From Paenibacillus caseinilyticus (GTDB lineage Bacteria; Bacillota; Bacilli; Paenibacillales; NBRC-103111), in NCBI RefSeq assembly GCF_027533645.1, contig NZ_JAQAGY010000019.1, positions 1-64,000 of the forward strand: DNA of 64,000 nt, given 5' to 3'. The stretch's first letter is position 1. Every line of letters begins with the position of its first letter. Below, in pieces: positions 7,717-16,292 of the stretch. The translations under genes were made by a program, and so were the position numbers. Under the pieces are notes generated by a model. The model did no database searches and was not told the DNA's origin. It worked only from the letters and a program-made list of their open reading frames with translations.

Positions 7717-8472
7717 TCACCCTTTCCAAGATTCTACCGTCAAAAACTGATCCAAGAACCGCCGGGCCCGCTCCGTCTGCGGATTCGTGAAAAAGACGCC
7801 TGGGTCCGCCTCCTCGGCGATGCTGCCCTCGTCCATGAAGATCACCCGGTCGGCTGCCGCCCGGGCAAATCCCATCTCATGCGTCACAATCGCCATGGTC
7901 ATCCCCTGTCGGGCCAAACCCAGCATCACTTCCAGCACTTCCTTGACCATCTCTGGATCGAGCGCCGCCGTCACTTCGTCGAACAGCATCACCTCCGGGT
8001 TCATGCACAAGGCCCGGACAATGGCGATGCGCTGCTGCTGCCCCCCGGACAGCTGCCTGGGGAAGGCATCCTTCTTCCCGGAGAGGCCGACCCGCTCCAG
8101 AAGGCTTGCAGCCTGAGCCGCCGCCTCCTCCCGGGAGCGTCCCTGGACCTTGAGGGGCCCTAGCAGAATATTGTCCATGACATTCAGATGCGGAAAAAGT
8201 TCGTAACGCTGAAACACCATGCCGATCCGCTGGCGAATGTCCCGCCAAGGCGTTCCTCTGCCGCCGAGCTCCTGGCCATGAAAGCGGAGAGAGCCGCTAT
8301 CGGCCGGTTCAAGGCCGTTCAGGCAGCGGAGCAGCGTGCTTTTTCCGCAGCCGCTGGGGCCCAGGATGACGATCACCTCCCCTTGGCGGATATCCAGATT
8401 CACTCCTCTCAGCACTTCCGTGCCGTCAAAAGACTTGCGCAGGTTCCGCAGTTCGAATACCGGATCCGTCAA
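7717..8472 (-). CDS. Polar amino-acid ABC transporter, ATP-binding protein
   Basis: 251 residues, full length for GlnQ/HisP-type ATPases. Walker A '[11 protein letters not shown]', Q-loop '[12 protein letters not shown]', ABC signature '[15 protein letters not shown]', Walker B '[14 protein letters not shown]' and H-loop 'THEM' are all present. The Walker A to signature spacing is normal. It stands 5 nt before the binding-protein start and 43 nt after the permease gene, so it is translated in the same transcript. It powers import by the permease pair 8516-9178 and 9159-9824. Confidence 0.96.
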   Translation of the reverse strand: MTDPVFELRNLRKSFDGTEVLRGVNLDIRQGEVIVILGPSGCGKSTLLRCLNGLEPADSGSLRFHGQELGGRGTPWRDIRQRIGMVFQRYELFPHLNVMDNILLGPLKVQGRSREEAAAQAASLLERVGLSGKKDAFPRQLSGGQQQRIAIVRALCMNPEVMLFDEVTAALDPEMVKEVLEVMLGLARQGMTMAIVTHEMGFARAAADRVIFMDEGSIAEEADPGVFFTNPQTERARRFLDQFLTVESWKG

Positions 8473-8515
8473 CGCGGATCACTCCCTTTCCGAGCAGTAA
8501 TGCTTCGCGGCCAGA

Positions 8516-9178
8516 TCACCCGTACGAGCTCCACCTCTGTTCCAGGGAACGGGAGACAGCCGACAGCGGGTAGCATAAGGCCAAGTAGAATAAGAACAAC
8601 GCCCCATAAATGATGAGCGATTCGCCGGTCCGCTCGATGATCTGCTGACCGGCCTTGATCATCTCCGTCACGCCGATCAGAACAGTCAGCGATGTCGTCT
8701 TGATGATCCGGGTACAGACATTGATGCCGGGCGGAATGATGCGCCGGACGGCACCGGGCAGCAGAATATAGACGAATAGCTGCCAAGAGGACAGTCCGAT
8801 CGCCCGGCCCGCATCGCTCTGCCCCTTCGGCAGGGACTGCAGGCCCCCCCGGACCACCTCCCCCATCTCGGTGATGCCCCACAGGGACAGGACCAGCACG
8901 GCGCATTGCACATTCGGCACGTTGATTCCAAAGAAAATCGGCAGGCCGAAGAAGAAAAAGAACAGCCACACCAGGATCGGCACGGCGCGGAACAATTCCA
9001 AATAAGTACGCAGCAGAACGCGCAGCGGCCAAAAACGGGAAGTGCGCAGCGCACCGAACACCAATCCCCCCGCTGTACTGAACGCGATGCTCGCAAAGGC
9101 GATCCCCGCCGTATGGAGAACTCCCCTGCCGAGCTGCGGCAGCGACTGCAGGAGAAGATCAAAGCCCGAACTGGCCAT
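8516..9178 (-). CDS. Polar amino-acid ABC transporter permease 2
   Basis: 220 residues, five or so membrane segments, HisM/GlnP family. The cytoplasmic coupling (EAA) loop is 'EVVRGGLQSLPKGQSDAGRAIGLSSW', matching the family pattern E-R-G-I-x-S-x-x-x-G-Q-x-E-A-A. The gene overlaps the end of the first permease gene by 20 bp. A run of five Phe ('WLFFFFFGLP') lies in the second membrane segment region. Probably forms a heterodimer with its neighbour in the cytoplasmic membrane. Confidence 0.94.
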   Translation of the reverse strand: MASSGFDLLLQSLPQLGRGVLHTAGIAFASIAFSTAGGLVFGALRTSRFWPLRVLLRTYLELFRAVPILVWLFFFFFGLPIFFGINVPNVQCAVLVLSLWGITEMGEVVRGGLQSLPKGQSDAGRAIGLSSWQLFVYILLPGAVRRIIPPGINVCTRIIKTTSLTVLIGVTEMIKAGQQIIERTGESLIIYGALFLFYLALCYPLSAVSRSLEQRWSSYG

Positions 9179-9824
9179 GACGGAACCTCCTCTCTACCCA
9201 GCTCAGAAGGAAAGACAGCGGCAGAAAGATCGCGAGATAGAACGCCGTCATCATCAGCAGCATTTCATAGGTCCGGTATTCAAGCGCAATAAAGTTCGTC
9301 GTCGTATACAAGATCTCGGGAACCGCAACCGCCGACACTACCGTAGTTTCCTTCAATAGAAAAATAAAGGTGCTGAACAGCGCCGGAGTGGAAATGCGCA
9401 GCGCCTGCGGCAGGACGACGAAGCGCAGCAGCTGCCAGCGCGACAGCCCGATAGCGAGACCCGATTCCAGCTGCCCTCTGGACACCGCCTCCACTCCCGA
9501 GCGGATCACTTCGGTCAAGTATCCCCCTCCGAGAAAGGTCATCGCCAGAACGGCCGTGGCATAACCGGACAACCGGATTCCGACGGAGGGCAGCGCAAAA
9601 TACAGGAAGAACAGCTGAATCAGCAGCGGGGTGCCGCGTGCCGCCTCGACATACACACGGACGACGGCTTGCAGGATCCGGATACGGAGGAAAAGAAGAA
9701 GCGCATTCAGCAGTCCTACGAGCATCGAGGCAAGAATGGCGAGGCCGGCGACCCCGAAGGTGACTCCTACCGCCTTGTAGAAGTCCGGAAGCCGCTCCAG
9801 CATATAAGGAACATCCAGCGTCAT
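9159..9824 (-). CDS. Polar amino-acid ABC transporter permease 1
   Basis: 221 residues, multi-span, same HisM/GlnP family as its neighbour. The coupling loop reads 'EVIRSGVEAVSRGQLESGLAIGLSRW' and the preceding helix 'RGTPLLIQLFFLYFALP' is characteristic. It overlaps the stop of threonine synthase by 4 bp (9821-9824), which suggests translational coupling of transporter and enzyme. Confidence 0.94.
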   Translation of the reverse strand: MTLDVPYMLERLPDFYKAVGVTFGVAGLAILASMLVGLLNALLLFLRIRILQAVVRVYVEAARGTPLLIQLFFLYFALPSVGIRLSGYATAVLAMTFLGGGYLTEVIRSGVEAVSRGQLESGLAIGLSRWQLLRFVVLPQALRISTPALFSTFIFLLKETTVVSAVAVPEILYTTTNFIALEYRTYEMLLMMTAFYLAIFLPLSFLLSWVERRFRHGQFGL

Positions 9825-11035
9825 AACGGCAAAGATTCCTCCGGCTGGAGCACCGGGGCCTCCACGGGCACCGTATCCGGATACTTGATCCCCATGCCGG
9901 TATTCAGCACTACGACCCTCTCCCCGTCCCGAATCCAGCCGCTCCCGCGAAGCAGGCGGGCAGCCGCGAAGGCGGCAGCACCTTCGGGGCAGACAAAAGC
10001 TCCTTCGAGGGCCGCGGCCAGGCGCTGTTCCCGCAGCAGGCTCTCGTCTTCAATGGCAACGGCGCAGCCCCCTGTAGCATAGACCGCTTCGAGCACGAGA
10101 AAATCGCCGAGCGCCTTCGGCACGTTGATCCCGAAGGCCGCCGTGCGGGAGTCCGGCCAAAACTCCGACTGGGCTTGTCCCTCCTCCCAGGCCTTCACGA
10201 TAGGCGCGCAGCCTGCCGCTTGAACGGCGACCAGACGGGGAAGCGGGCCTTCGATCCAGCCGAGCGCGAGCAGCTCGGACAGCGCCTTATAGATGCCGAT
10301 GAGGCCGACGCCGCCTCCGGTAGGATAGAGAATGACATCCGGCAGAGACCAGCCGAACTGCTCGGCAATCTCGATACCCATCGTCTTCTTACCTTCGATG
10401 CGGTACGGTTCCTTCAGCGTGGAAGCGTCGTAGATGCCTTCGGCGGCGATCTTCCCCGCCACCTGCCTTCCTGCATCGCTGATCAGGCCGTCCACGAGGT
10501 AGAGGTCCGCCCCCGAAATGGCGCACTCGCCGCGCGTAATCAGCGGTGCATCGACCGGCATGACGACCGTGGCCCGGAGTCCGGCCCGTGCCGCGTACAG
10601 GGACCAGGCCGCCCCGGCATTGCCGTTGGTCGGCATGGCGAATGCCTTCACCCCCAGCTCCTTGGCCTTCGACAAGCCGACCGCCGCCCCTCTGGCTTTG
10701 AACGAACCGGTGGGAATGATTCCTTCGTCTTTCATATAGAGATGAGCGATATCATAGTCAGCCCCCAGCTTCGGCAGGGAGAGAAGGGGCGTCCATCCCT
10801 CGCCGAGCGTGACCACGTTCTCGCGAAGCTCCACCGGAAGAAGCTCATGATAACGCCATAGACTGGCCTCTCTTCCATCCAGCTCGGGGCGTGGCAGCGC
10901 CCGCTTCAATTCCTCCAGTTCGTAACGGGCAAGCAGAGGAGAGCCGCAGGCACACAGCTGCTGCACTTCCCGGCCGTCGTAAGTCTGCCGGCACTTGGGG
11001 CACTCCAGATGGGAAAAATAACTGTAACGCGACAT
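9821..11035 (-). CDS. thrC: Threonine synthase
   Basis: 404 residues. Fold-type II PLP enzyme that converts O-phosphohomoserine to threonine. An N-terminal zinc-ribbon-like segment 'LECPKCRQTYDGREVQQLCACGSP' is typical of the longer archaeal/Bacillales-type enzymes; the PLP lysine is in 'PTGSFKARGAAVGLSKA', and the glycine-rich phosphate loop is 'YPTGGGVGLIG'. ATG at 11035 was chosen over an in-frame TTG at 11158, since the intervening codons lie in a structured leader and homology begins at 'SRYSYF'. First gene of the operon with a polar amino-acid importer. Because biosynthetic thrC is usually with hom and thrB, this copy may be a second one or serve salvage; that is inference. Confidence 0.88.
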   Translation of the reverse strand: MSRYSYFSHLECPKCRQTYDGREVQQLCACGSPLLARYELEELKRALPRPELDGREASLWRYHELLPVELRENVVTLGEGWTPLLSLPKLGADYDIAHLYMKDEGIIPTGSFKARGAAVGLSKAKELGVKAFAMPTNGNAGAAWSLYAARAGLRATVVMPVDAPLITRGECAISGADLYLVDGLISDAGRQVAGKIAAEGIYDASTLKEPYRIEGKKTMGIEIAEQFGWSLPDVILYPTGGGVGLIGIYKALSELLALGWIEGPLPRLVAVQAAGCAPIVKAWEEGQAQSEFWPDSRTAAFGINVPKALGDFLVLEAVYATGGCAVAIEDESLLREQRLAAALEGAFVCPEGAAAFAAARLLRGSGWIRDGERVVVLNTGMGIKYPDTVPVEAPVLQPEESLPL

Positions 11036-11061
11036 AGGGGGCACCTTCCATTTCTGTTCCA

Positions 11062-11127
11062 AAATAAAAAGCCCCCATTCTTTCCGCAGCATGCAGACAT
11101 AGCTGTGCCACGGAAAGAAACAGGAGC
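11062..11127 (-). promoter_or_regulatory. thrC leader: terminator hairpin with alternative start-masking pairing
   Basis: On the minus strand TCTTTCCG (11111-11118) pairs perfectly with CGGAAAGA (11079-11086), with an inner CAGC/GCTG stem and an outer GCTCC-GGGGC extension, followed by TTTTTATTTT: an intrinsic terminator 27 nt before the thrC start region. The last six bases of its 3' arm, GGGGGC (11071-11076), are also perfectly complementary to GCCCCC at 11037-11042, directly between the SD and ATG. The two pairings exclude each other. No T-box consensus is seen. Confidence 0.6.
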
Positions 11128-11172
11128 CTCCGTTCGTACGGTCAACTCTTGTGATCAAGAAAATCTGTACCC

Positions 11173-11202
11173 ATCTTATTCCATATATAACACATGTGTC
11201 AA
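11173..11202 (-). promoter_or_regulatory. thrC operon promoter with overlapping palindromic operator
   Basis: Minus-strand -35 TTGACA (11197-11202) and -10 TAAGAT (11173-11178) with an 18 bp spacer. The perfect palindrome ACACATGTGT (11190-11199 region) overlaps the -35 and extends to near-symmetry as TAACACATGTGTCA. It is well placed for a repressor. The transcript would begin near 11166, giving a leader of about 130 nt. Confidence 0.65.
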
Positions 11203-11307
11203 CTCGGAATTTGTGTGTTTTGGTGAGTAGGGTCAGGAGAGCAGCAGACTGCTAATGGACAAATAAACGCAATAATAAGGGGAAATGAGCAATGCTGCAC
11301 AAGAAAA

Positions 11308-11334
11308 TGTATGCGTTTTCTGGTAACGTTTGCA
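11308..11334 (+). promoter_or_regulatory. Two cre-like sequences before pectinesterase
   Basis: TGTATGCGTTTTCT (11308-11321) fits the CcpA consensus TGWAANCGNTNWCA at 12 of 14 positions and TGGTAACGTTTGCA (11321-11334) at 11 of 14. They share one base and lie about 80-105 bp before the pectinesterase ATG. Position would suit catabolite repression; assignment is tentative. Confidence 0.35.
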
Positions 11335-11412
11335 CAAAGGAGGTGAAATTTTCCGCTTACCGATACCGAAGCACCTGTTTAGTAACCATTCTAAGAAAAA
11401 GGTTGTGATCTT

Positions 11413-12402
11413 ATGATGATCCCATGGAAAAAACTGCGCACGCCCCTGCTCACGGCCACCTTGCTGCTCGCAACGCTGCCGCCGTTGACCTCCCCCGCTG
11501 CGGCCGCAACTCAGCCGGCGGGTGCCGTCGTCGTGGACAAGAATGGCAGCGGAGCTTATACCACCGTACAGGCCGCCATCAATTCGATTCCGGACAACAG
11601 TACGACGACGCGCACCATTTATATCAAGAACGGCACCTATAACGAGAAAATCAATATCCCCTCGACCAAACCCAATATTACCCTGCTGGGCCAAAGCACC
11701 CTGGGGACCATCCTGACCTACAACGATACCGCCGCAACGGCCGGCAGTACGACGAACAGCGCGAGCACTATGGTGCGTGCGAGTAACTTTCAGGCCAGAG
11801 ACATTACCTTCCGCAACACGGCCGGTCCGTCTGCAGGCCAAGCGGTAGCCCTCTACGTATCGGGGGACCGGGCGATCTTCAAGAACATCAAGGTGCTCGG
11901 CAACCAAGATACGCTCTACGCCACAGGAACGGGACGCCAATACTACTACAACAGCTACATCGAAGGCACGGTCGATTTTATCTTCGGTTCGGCGACCGCC
12001 GTATTCGAGAACTGCGAGATCCGAAGCCTCGGTACGGGATTCGTCACAGCGGCATCGACGGATCAATCCCAGAAGTACGGGTATGTCTTCCTGAACTCCC
12101 GGCTGACCAAAAACGGGGCGGGCAAAGCTACGGTCTATCTCGGGCGGCCATGGAGGCCGTATGCAGCAGTAACTTACATCAATACGGCCATGGACTCCCA
12201 CATCCGTCCCGAAGGATGGAACAACTGGGGGAACACCGCTAACGAAGCGACTGCCCGCTACTATGAATACGGAAGCACAGGAGCCGGTGCCAACGCTTCT
12301 GCCCGGGTAGACTGGGCGAAGAAGCTGACCTCCTCCCAGGCCGGCGCGATCACGGCTAAGAGTGTGCTTGCGGGAACCGACGGATGGGACCCAACAAAAT
12401 AA
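11413..12402 (+). CDS. Secreted pectin methylesterase (CE8)
   Basis: 329 residues. A Sec signal peptide of about 33 residues ends near 'SPAAAAT'. The rest is a right-handed beta-helix pectinesterase: 'VVDKNGSGAYTTVQAAINSIP', 'RDITFRNTAG', 'VLGNQDTLYA' (Asp166), 'YIEGTVDFIFGSATAVFENC' (Asp188) and 'YLGRPWRPYAAV' (Arg near 244). These are the two catalytic Asp and the substrate-binding Arg of the family. It de-esterifies homogalacturonan outside the cell. It has no carbohydrate-binding or anchoring domain. Two ATG codons are adjacent; the RBS is weak (AAAAAGG). cre-like boxes precede it; a terminator follows at 12478. Monocistronic. Confidence 0.95.
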   Translation: MMIPWKKLRTPLLTATLLLATLPPLTSPAAAATQPAGAVVVDKNGSGAYTTVQAAINSIPDNSTTTRTIYIKNGTYNEKINIPSTKPNITLLGQSTLGTILTYNDTAATAGSTTNSASTMVRASNFQARDITFRNTAGPSAGQAVALYVSGDRAIFKNIKVLGNQDTLYATGTGRQYYYNSYIEGTVDFIFGSATAVFENCEIRSLGTGFVTAASTDQSQKYGYVFLNSRLTKNGAGKATVYLGRPWRPYAAVTYINTAMDSHIRPEGWNNWGNTANEATARYYEYGSTGAGANASARVDWAKKLTSSQAGAITAKSVLAGTDGWDPTK

Positions 12403-12477
12403 CGTTTTTTTCCAAAATAGGTGATATATCCGTATGGGATCCTCGACCTCATAGTGATTCAAGAAAAAACATGAAAA

Positions 12478-12509
12478 GGCCCCGGCGCTTCCTGCGAAGC
12501 CCCGGGGTC
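12478..12509. terminator. Bidirectional terminator
   Basis: GGCCCCGGCGCTTC and GAAGCCCCGGGGTC form a long GC-rich stem with a 4-nt loop. TCTTTCTTCG follows on the plus strand and CCTTTTCATG on the minus strand. It separates the convergent pectinesterase and eut units. Confidence 0.8.
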
Positions 12510-12625
12510 TTTCTTCGTCGTCTGCTGTGTCCCGTTACCCTTCGCTGCCGAGGCAGCCGAAAGGCGTCCACGCGCTCCGTAATAAGCTAATGAGGGCTAC
12601 CCGGCCGCAGTGTTCTATAAATCGT

Positions 12626-13354
12626 CTACACGATCAGGCCTATCCCGCTGACCTTCTGCTCGATCATTTTCCGCAACAGGCTCCCGATATGGGCACCCGC
12701 TTCCACGGGCGGCGTTCCGCCCCGGTGAATGTTCGAGATCACCGTCCGGTCGGCATCCCGGCACCCCGGTCTGGGCTTGTAGCACAGGTAAGCACTAAGG
12801 GAGGAAGCCGTCACCAGACCCGGCCGCTCGCCGATCAGCAGGACGAGCGTCTTCGGCTCCAGAAGCCGCCCGATCTCGTCCATACAGCCCACGCGCCCTC
12901 CGCGCACGAAGAAGGGAGTCCCTGCCTGCAGCCCGTTTATCTCAAGTGAATCCAGCAGCGCAGGGAGCACGTCGGCCAGATTGTCCTCCACTGCCTTGGC
13001 ACTGAGACCGTCCGAGACGACGATCTGCACCTCCGCTTCATGTATGCACCGGGCCAGGATTACGGTTTCGGCTTCAGCCGCCAATATGCGTCCCAGATCC
13101 GGACGCTTCAGATAGGTCTCCTTGTTACCGAACCTCGTATCCACAGAGAACAAGCCGAACGCCTCCAGCGTCTCTTCTCCTACCTCCCCGTACACCGCAT
13201 CCACCGCTTCCGCATGATCGAGCCGCAGCTTCAGCATGGCGCCCGTCGTCGGGCGCGTCCCGGCGCGTCCCACGGCCAACCGGGCCGGCGTCTGTTTCAT
13301 TAACTCCGCAAAAATCCCCGCCTGCCGTTCCCTCTGCTCTTCTTCGGCTGTCAT
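12626..13354 (-). CDS. eutC: Ethanolamine ammonia-lyase small subunit
   Basis: 242 residues, slightly shorter than the enterobacterial protein but with the core intact. Recognisable EutC text: 'ARLAVGRAGTRPTTGAMLKL', 'DHAEAVDAVYGEV', 'QIVVSDGLSAKAVEDN', 'RVGCMDEIGRLL', 'LLIGERPGLVTASSLSAYL' and 'DADRTVISNIHRGGTPPVEAGA'. With EutB it forms the adenosylcobalamin-dependent enzyme that cleaves ethanolamine to acetaldehyde and ammonia. GGAGGTGAG precedes ATG. Last gene of the eutA-eutB-eutC run, 49 nt after eutB. Confidence 0.96.
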   Translation of the reverse strand: MTAEEEQRERQAGIFAELMKQTPARLAVGRAGTRPTTGAMLKLRLDHAEAVDAVYGEVGEETLEAFGLFSVDTRFGNKETYLKRPDLGRILAAEAETVILARCIHEAEVQIVVSDGLSAKAVEDNLADVLPALLDSLEINGLQAGTPFFVRGGRVGCMDEIGRLLEPKTLVLLIGERPGLVTASSLSAYLCYKPRPGCRDADRTVISNIHRGGTPPVEAGAHIGSLLRKMIEQKVSGIGLIV

Positions 13355-13403
13355 GCCCGCTCACCTCCGCCCCTTCATGGGAGCCGCCTATCCTTTTGCC
13401 CGC

Positions 13404-14767
13404 TCAGAGAGCAAATCTCGCCCCGATCCCAGCCTGCGGTGTCAGCCGGCCGGCCTCCAGCAGCTCCCAGCGCTCCATCCAAGCCTCGAAGGCCGGTGCC
13501 GGACGACGGTCCAGGACTTCCCGCAGGGAGGCGATATCATGGTAGCTCATCGACTGGTAGTTCAGCATGCAGTCATCGGCCATCGGCACGCCGATCACGA
13601 AGTTGACGCCGGCAGCCCCGAGGAGTACGCCGAGGGACTCCATGTCGTTCTGGTCGGCTATCATATGGTTCGTATAGCAGATGTCCACTCCCATCGGCAG
13701 ACCGTGCAGTTTGCCCATAAAATGATCTTCGAGCCCCGCCCGGATCACCTGCTTGCTGCATACAAGTACTCCGGGCCGATGAAGCCTACGACGGTGTTGA
13801 CTAGGAAAGGCCGGAAGCGCTTGGCGAGCCCATAACAACGGGCCTCCAGCGTTACTTGGTCCACCCCGGCATGCGCGCCGGACGAAAGCTCGGAGCCCTG
13901 ACCCGTCTCGAAGTACCAGCGGTGCGGCCCCCCAGCCGCTCCCCGCTCCCGGATCAGCGCATCGGCCTCCTCCAGCAGCTGGGTGGAGATCCCGAAACCC
14001 CGATTGCCTTCCTCTGTCCCGGCCAGGCTCTGGAACAGCATGTCGGCCGGTGCGCCGCCTTCTACAGCCCGCATCTGTGTCGTTACGTGGGCAAGCACGC
14101 AATTCTGGGTCGGGATCGACCAGCGGTCGATGACCTCCCGGGTCGCGTGCAGCAGCGCCTGAACCGTCTGAACCGAGTCACCCACGGGATTGATCCCAAT
14201 GACGGCATCCCCCACGCCGTAGCTCAGCGCTTCGAACAGGGCGGCTTTCATGCCGCCAATGCTGTCTGCCGGGTGGTTCGGCTGGGCGCGGGAGGCGAGC
14301 GTACCCTTCTGTCCAATGGACGTGCGGCAGGTCGTGATGGTCTCAATCTGTGAAGCAGCTTGGATCAGATCCATATTGGACATGAGCTTGCAGACGGCCG
14401 CGATCATCTCGCTCGTCAGTCCCCGTGCCGTGCGCAGCATGTCGCTGCCAGCCGTATCGGTGCGCAGCAGGTATTCCCTCAGCCCGCCGACCGTCCAGCC
14501 CTTCACTTCCCGGTAGATCTCTTCTTCTACCGCCTCTTCAATCACCCGGGACACCTCATCTTGGTCCGGCGGCAGGAGCGGATGCTTCCGCAGATCTTCC
14601 AGCGTCGTGTCCGCCAGCACCACCTTGGCGGCGATCCGCTCCGTCAGATCCCCAGCTCCGATACCTGCCAAGGCGTCGCCAGACCGTTCCTCATTCGCCT
14701 TCGCCATCACTTCCTTGAGATCGGCGAAGGTGTATCTTCTCCCCCGCAGCGCTGCTTCCAGCTTCAT
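13404..14767 (-). pseudogene. eutB: Ethanolamine ammonia-lyase large subunit, frameshifted
   Basis: The 5' part (14767 down to about 13760) encodes EutB from 'KLEAALRGRRYTFADLKEVM' through 'NPVGDSVQTVQAL' and 'RRWYFETGQGSELSS'-like text (here PHRWYFETGQGSELSSGAH) to 'VNTVVGFIGPEYLY', then stops after AASR. The expected continuation, 'SKQVIRAGLEDHFMGKL' to 'LTPQAGIGARFAL', lies in the next frame and ends at 13404. Loss of one base near 13759-13760 (coding strand TATGCAGC where TATGNCAGC is expected) explains it. Together the two parts make a normal-length ~454-residue EutB. Either a true inactivating mutation or a sequence error; the flanking eutA and eutC are open. Confidence 0.85.
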
Positions 14768-16292
14768 TCCCCCCCACCTCACCCTCCCTGGGACCTAGCC
14801 TGCCGGCCGGCCGCTTCTGAAACACGAGCGTCCGGCGCACCACCGGAATGACCTCCTCCCCAAGCGGTGCGCCGATATCAAGATAGTCGGCTTCCTCCGG
14901 GCGCAGCTGGTCGAGACATACCGTCATCACACCGCGAGCTTTGAGCCGCCGGGCCAGCTGGTGGCCAAGCGACTTGGCCATGTCGATCTCGCAGACGACC
15001 AGCAGCACATGAGCTTCCGGAGCGGCGCAGCCATACGCCTCGATCAGGGCCTCCGCCAGCCGCTGAAGACGGCGATAGGAGCAGTAAGCAGCTCCGCGCA
15101 GTGCCAAGGCGAAGGGCGGATCAGCAGGCACGCCCCCGTAGAGGGAGGCCCCCCGCTTCACCGCGGCTTGCAGGGCGTCCCGCAGCAGCACCGCATCAAG
15201 CATGCCGGTGCCGCCTTCCGGCGGCAGCGGACATGCCACTACAGACACGCCGCGAAGGGGGAGCACTTCGGCGTCGGCATACATCGTAGCGCCGCTGAGC
15301 TCGGTCGTCTGCGTCCCCGCGCCGATCACGGTGGCGCGCTCGCGTTGTTCGGCGGGACGCAGAGGGACGGGGGTAGTCCCGGCCTGTTCCTGAAGCGCTG
15401 CCGCGAGCAGCGGGCCGATATCGCCATAGCGCACCGTCTCCCCAAGGGAGCGGGGCGGAGGCACATCCATTAACGCGCCGACACCTCCGGAGATCCAGAT
15501 CTCCCCGGGCACGGGGAGGGGGCTATCCGGTGGCGAGACGAGCAGTTCCGAGATCCGCCCCCTAAGCTCCGCTAGCCCTGTGCCGCTGATATAGGCAATA
15601 AGGTCCGCCGCCATTGCGTTGCAAAGCTCTTGGAGCGTATCGTAATCCGTCCGCCCGCCCTCCAATGTCTGAAGACAGGGCGGCAGATTGGCCATCCAGC
15701 GCCGCAGCGGCTCCGCCACATAAAGAACTGTTCCGTCCGCTTCAACACGGATCAACCGGCCGCCGATATGCAAGGTGACGGTATGCGTCATCTCTCCGTC
15801 CCGGAAGTAAGCAGCATTCGCGGTCCCCCCGCCGATATCGATGTTGACCAGCGTTCCTTGCACTTCGCAGGAGTAGGCGGCCGCCCCGGACCCTCTGCCG
15901 GCCAGCAGCGCTTCGAGATCCGCACCCGCTGCCGCCACTACGAAAGTCCCCGCCTCGCGGGCGAACGCCGCAACAAGTTCTGCGGCATGGAGCTTAGCCG
16001 CCGTCTCTCCCGTAATGATAACAGCCCCGGACTGGATGTCCCCCGGAACGATCCCCGCCCTCTCATACTCCGAAGCCATCAGCGCCGCCAAAGCGACGGC
16101 GTCTATCTCGATTCCGCCCCGCAGCGGAGTCGGATAGATCGGTGAACAGTAACGGATCACCCTCTCGGTAATATCCACTGCGGGAAGCGCCCAGACTCCC
16201 GATGTACGGACCAGCTTCAAGCCGGAGAGGATCCACTTCGTCGTGCTTGTGCCGAGATCAATGCCTACGCTGGTAATCCACTGTTCATCCAT
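14691..16292 (-). CDS. eutA: Ethanolamine ammonia-lyase reactivating factor
   Basis: 533 residues from ATG 16292, which has GGAGG 5 nt upstream and starts just before 'SVGIDLGTSTTKWILSGL', the ASKHA-type phosphate-1 loop. Further ASKHA signatures are 'VNIDIGGGTANAAYF' and 'IWISGGVGALM'. EutA releases damaged cobalamin from the lyase using ATP. The C-terminus after 'RRTLVFQKRPAG' looks non-native (Gly/Glu/Ser-rich) and runs 77 bp into eutB in another frame, which hints at a lost stop or a small indel. First gene of the eut unit; no shell-protein or EutVW regulator genes adjoin it. Confidence 0.9.
   Translation of the reverse strand: MDEQWITSVGIDLGTSTTKWILSGLKLVRTSGVWALPAVDITERVIRYCSPIYPTPLRGGIEIDAVALAALMASEYERAGIVPGDIQSGAVIITGETAAKLHAAELVAAFAREAGTFVVAAAGADLEALLAGRGSGAAAYSCEVQGTLVNIDIGGGTANAAYFRDGEMTHTVTLHIGGRLIRVEADGTVLYVAEPLRRWMANLPPCLQTLEGGRTDYDTLQELCNAMAADLIAYISGTGLAELRGRISELLVSPPDSPLPVPGEIWISGGVGALMDVPPPRSLGETVRYGDIGPLLAAALQEQAGTTPVPLRPAEQRERATVIGAGTQTTELSGATMYADAEVLPLRGVSVVACPLPPEGGTGMLDAVLLRDALQAAVKRGASLYGGVPADPPFALALRGAAYCSYRRLQRLAEALIEAYGCAAPEAHVLLVVCEIDMAKSLGHQLARRLKARGVMTVCLDQLRPEEADYLDIGAPLGEEVIPVVRRTLVFQKRPAGRLGPREGEVGGNEAGSSAAGEKIHLRRSQGSDGEGE

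Noticed and set aside
11233..12462. 409-codon minus-strand ORF over the pectinesterase gene
   Set aside because: It is antisense to a clear pectinesterase with catalytic motifs; the Arg/Val/Gly-rich text matches no family and is a high-GC shadow frame.
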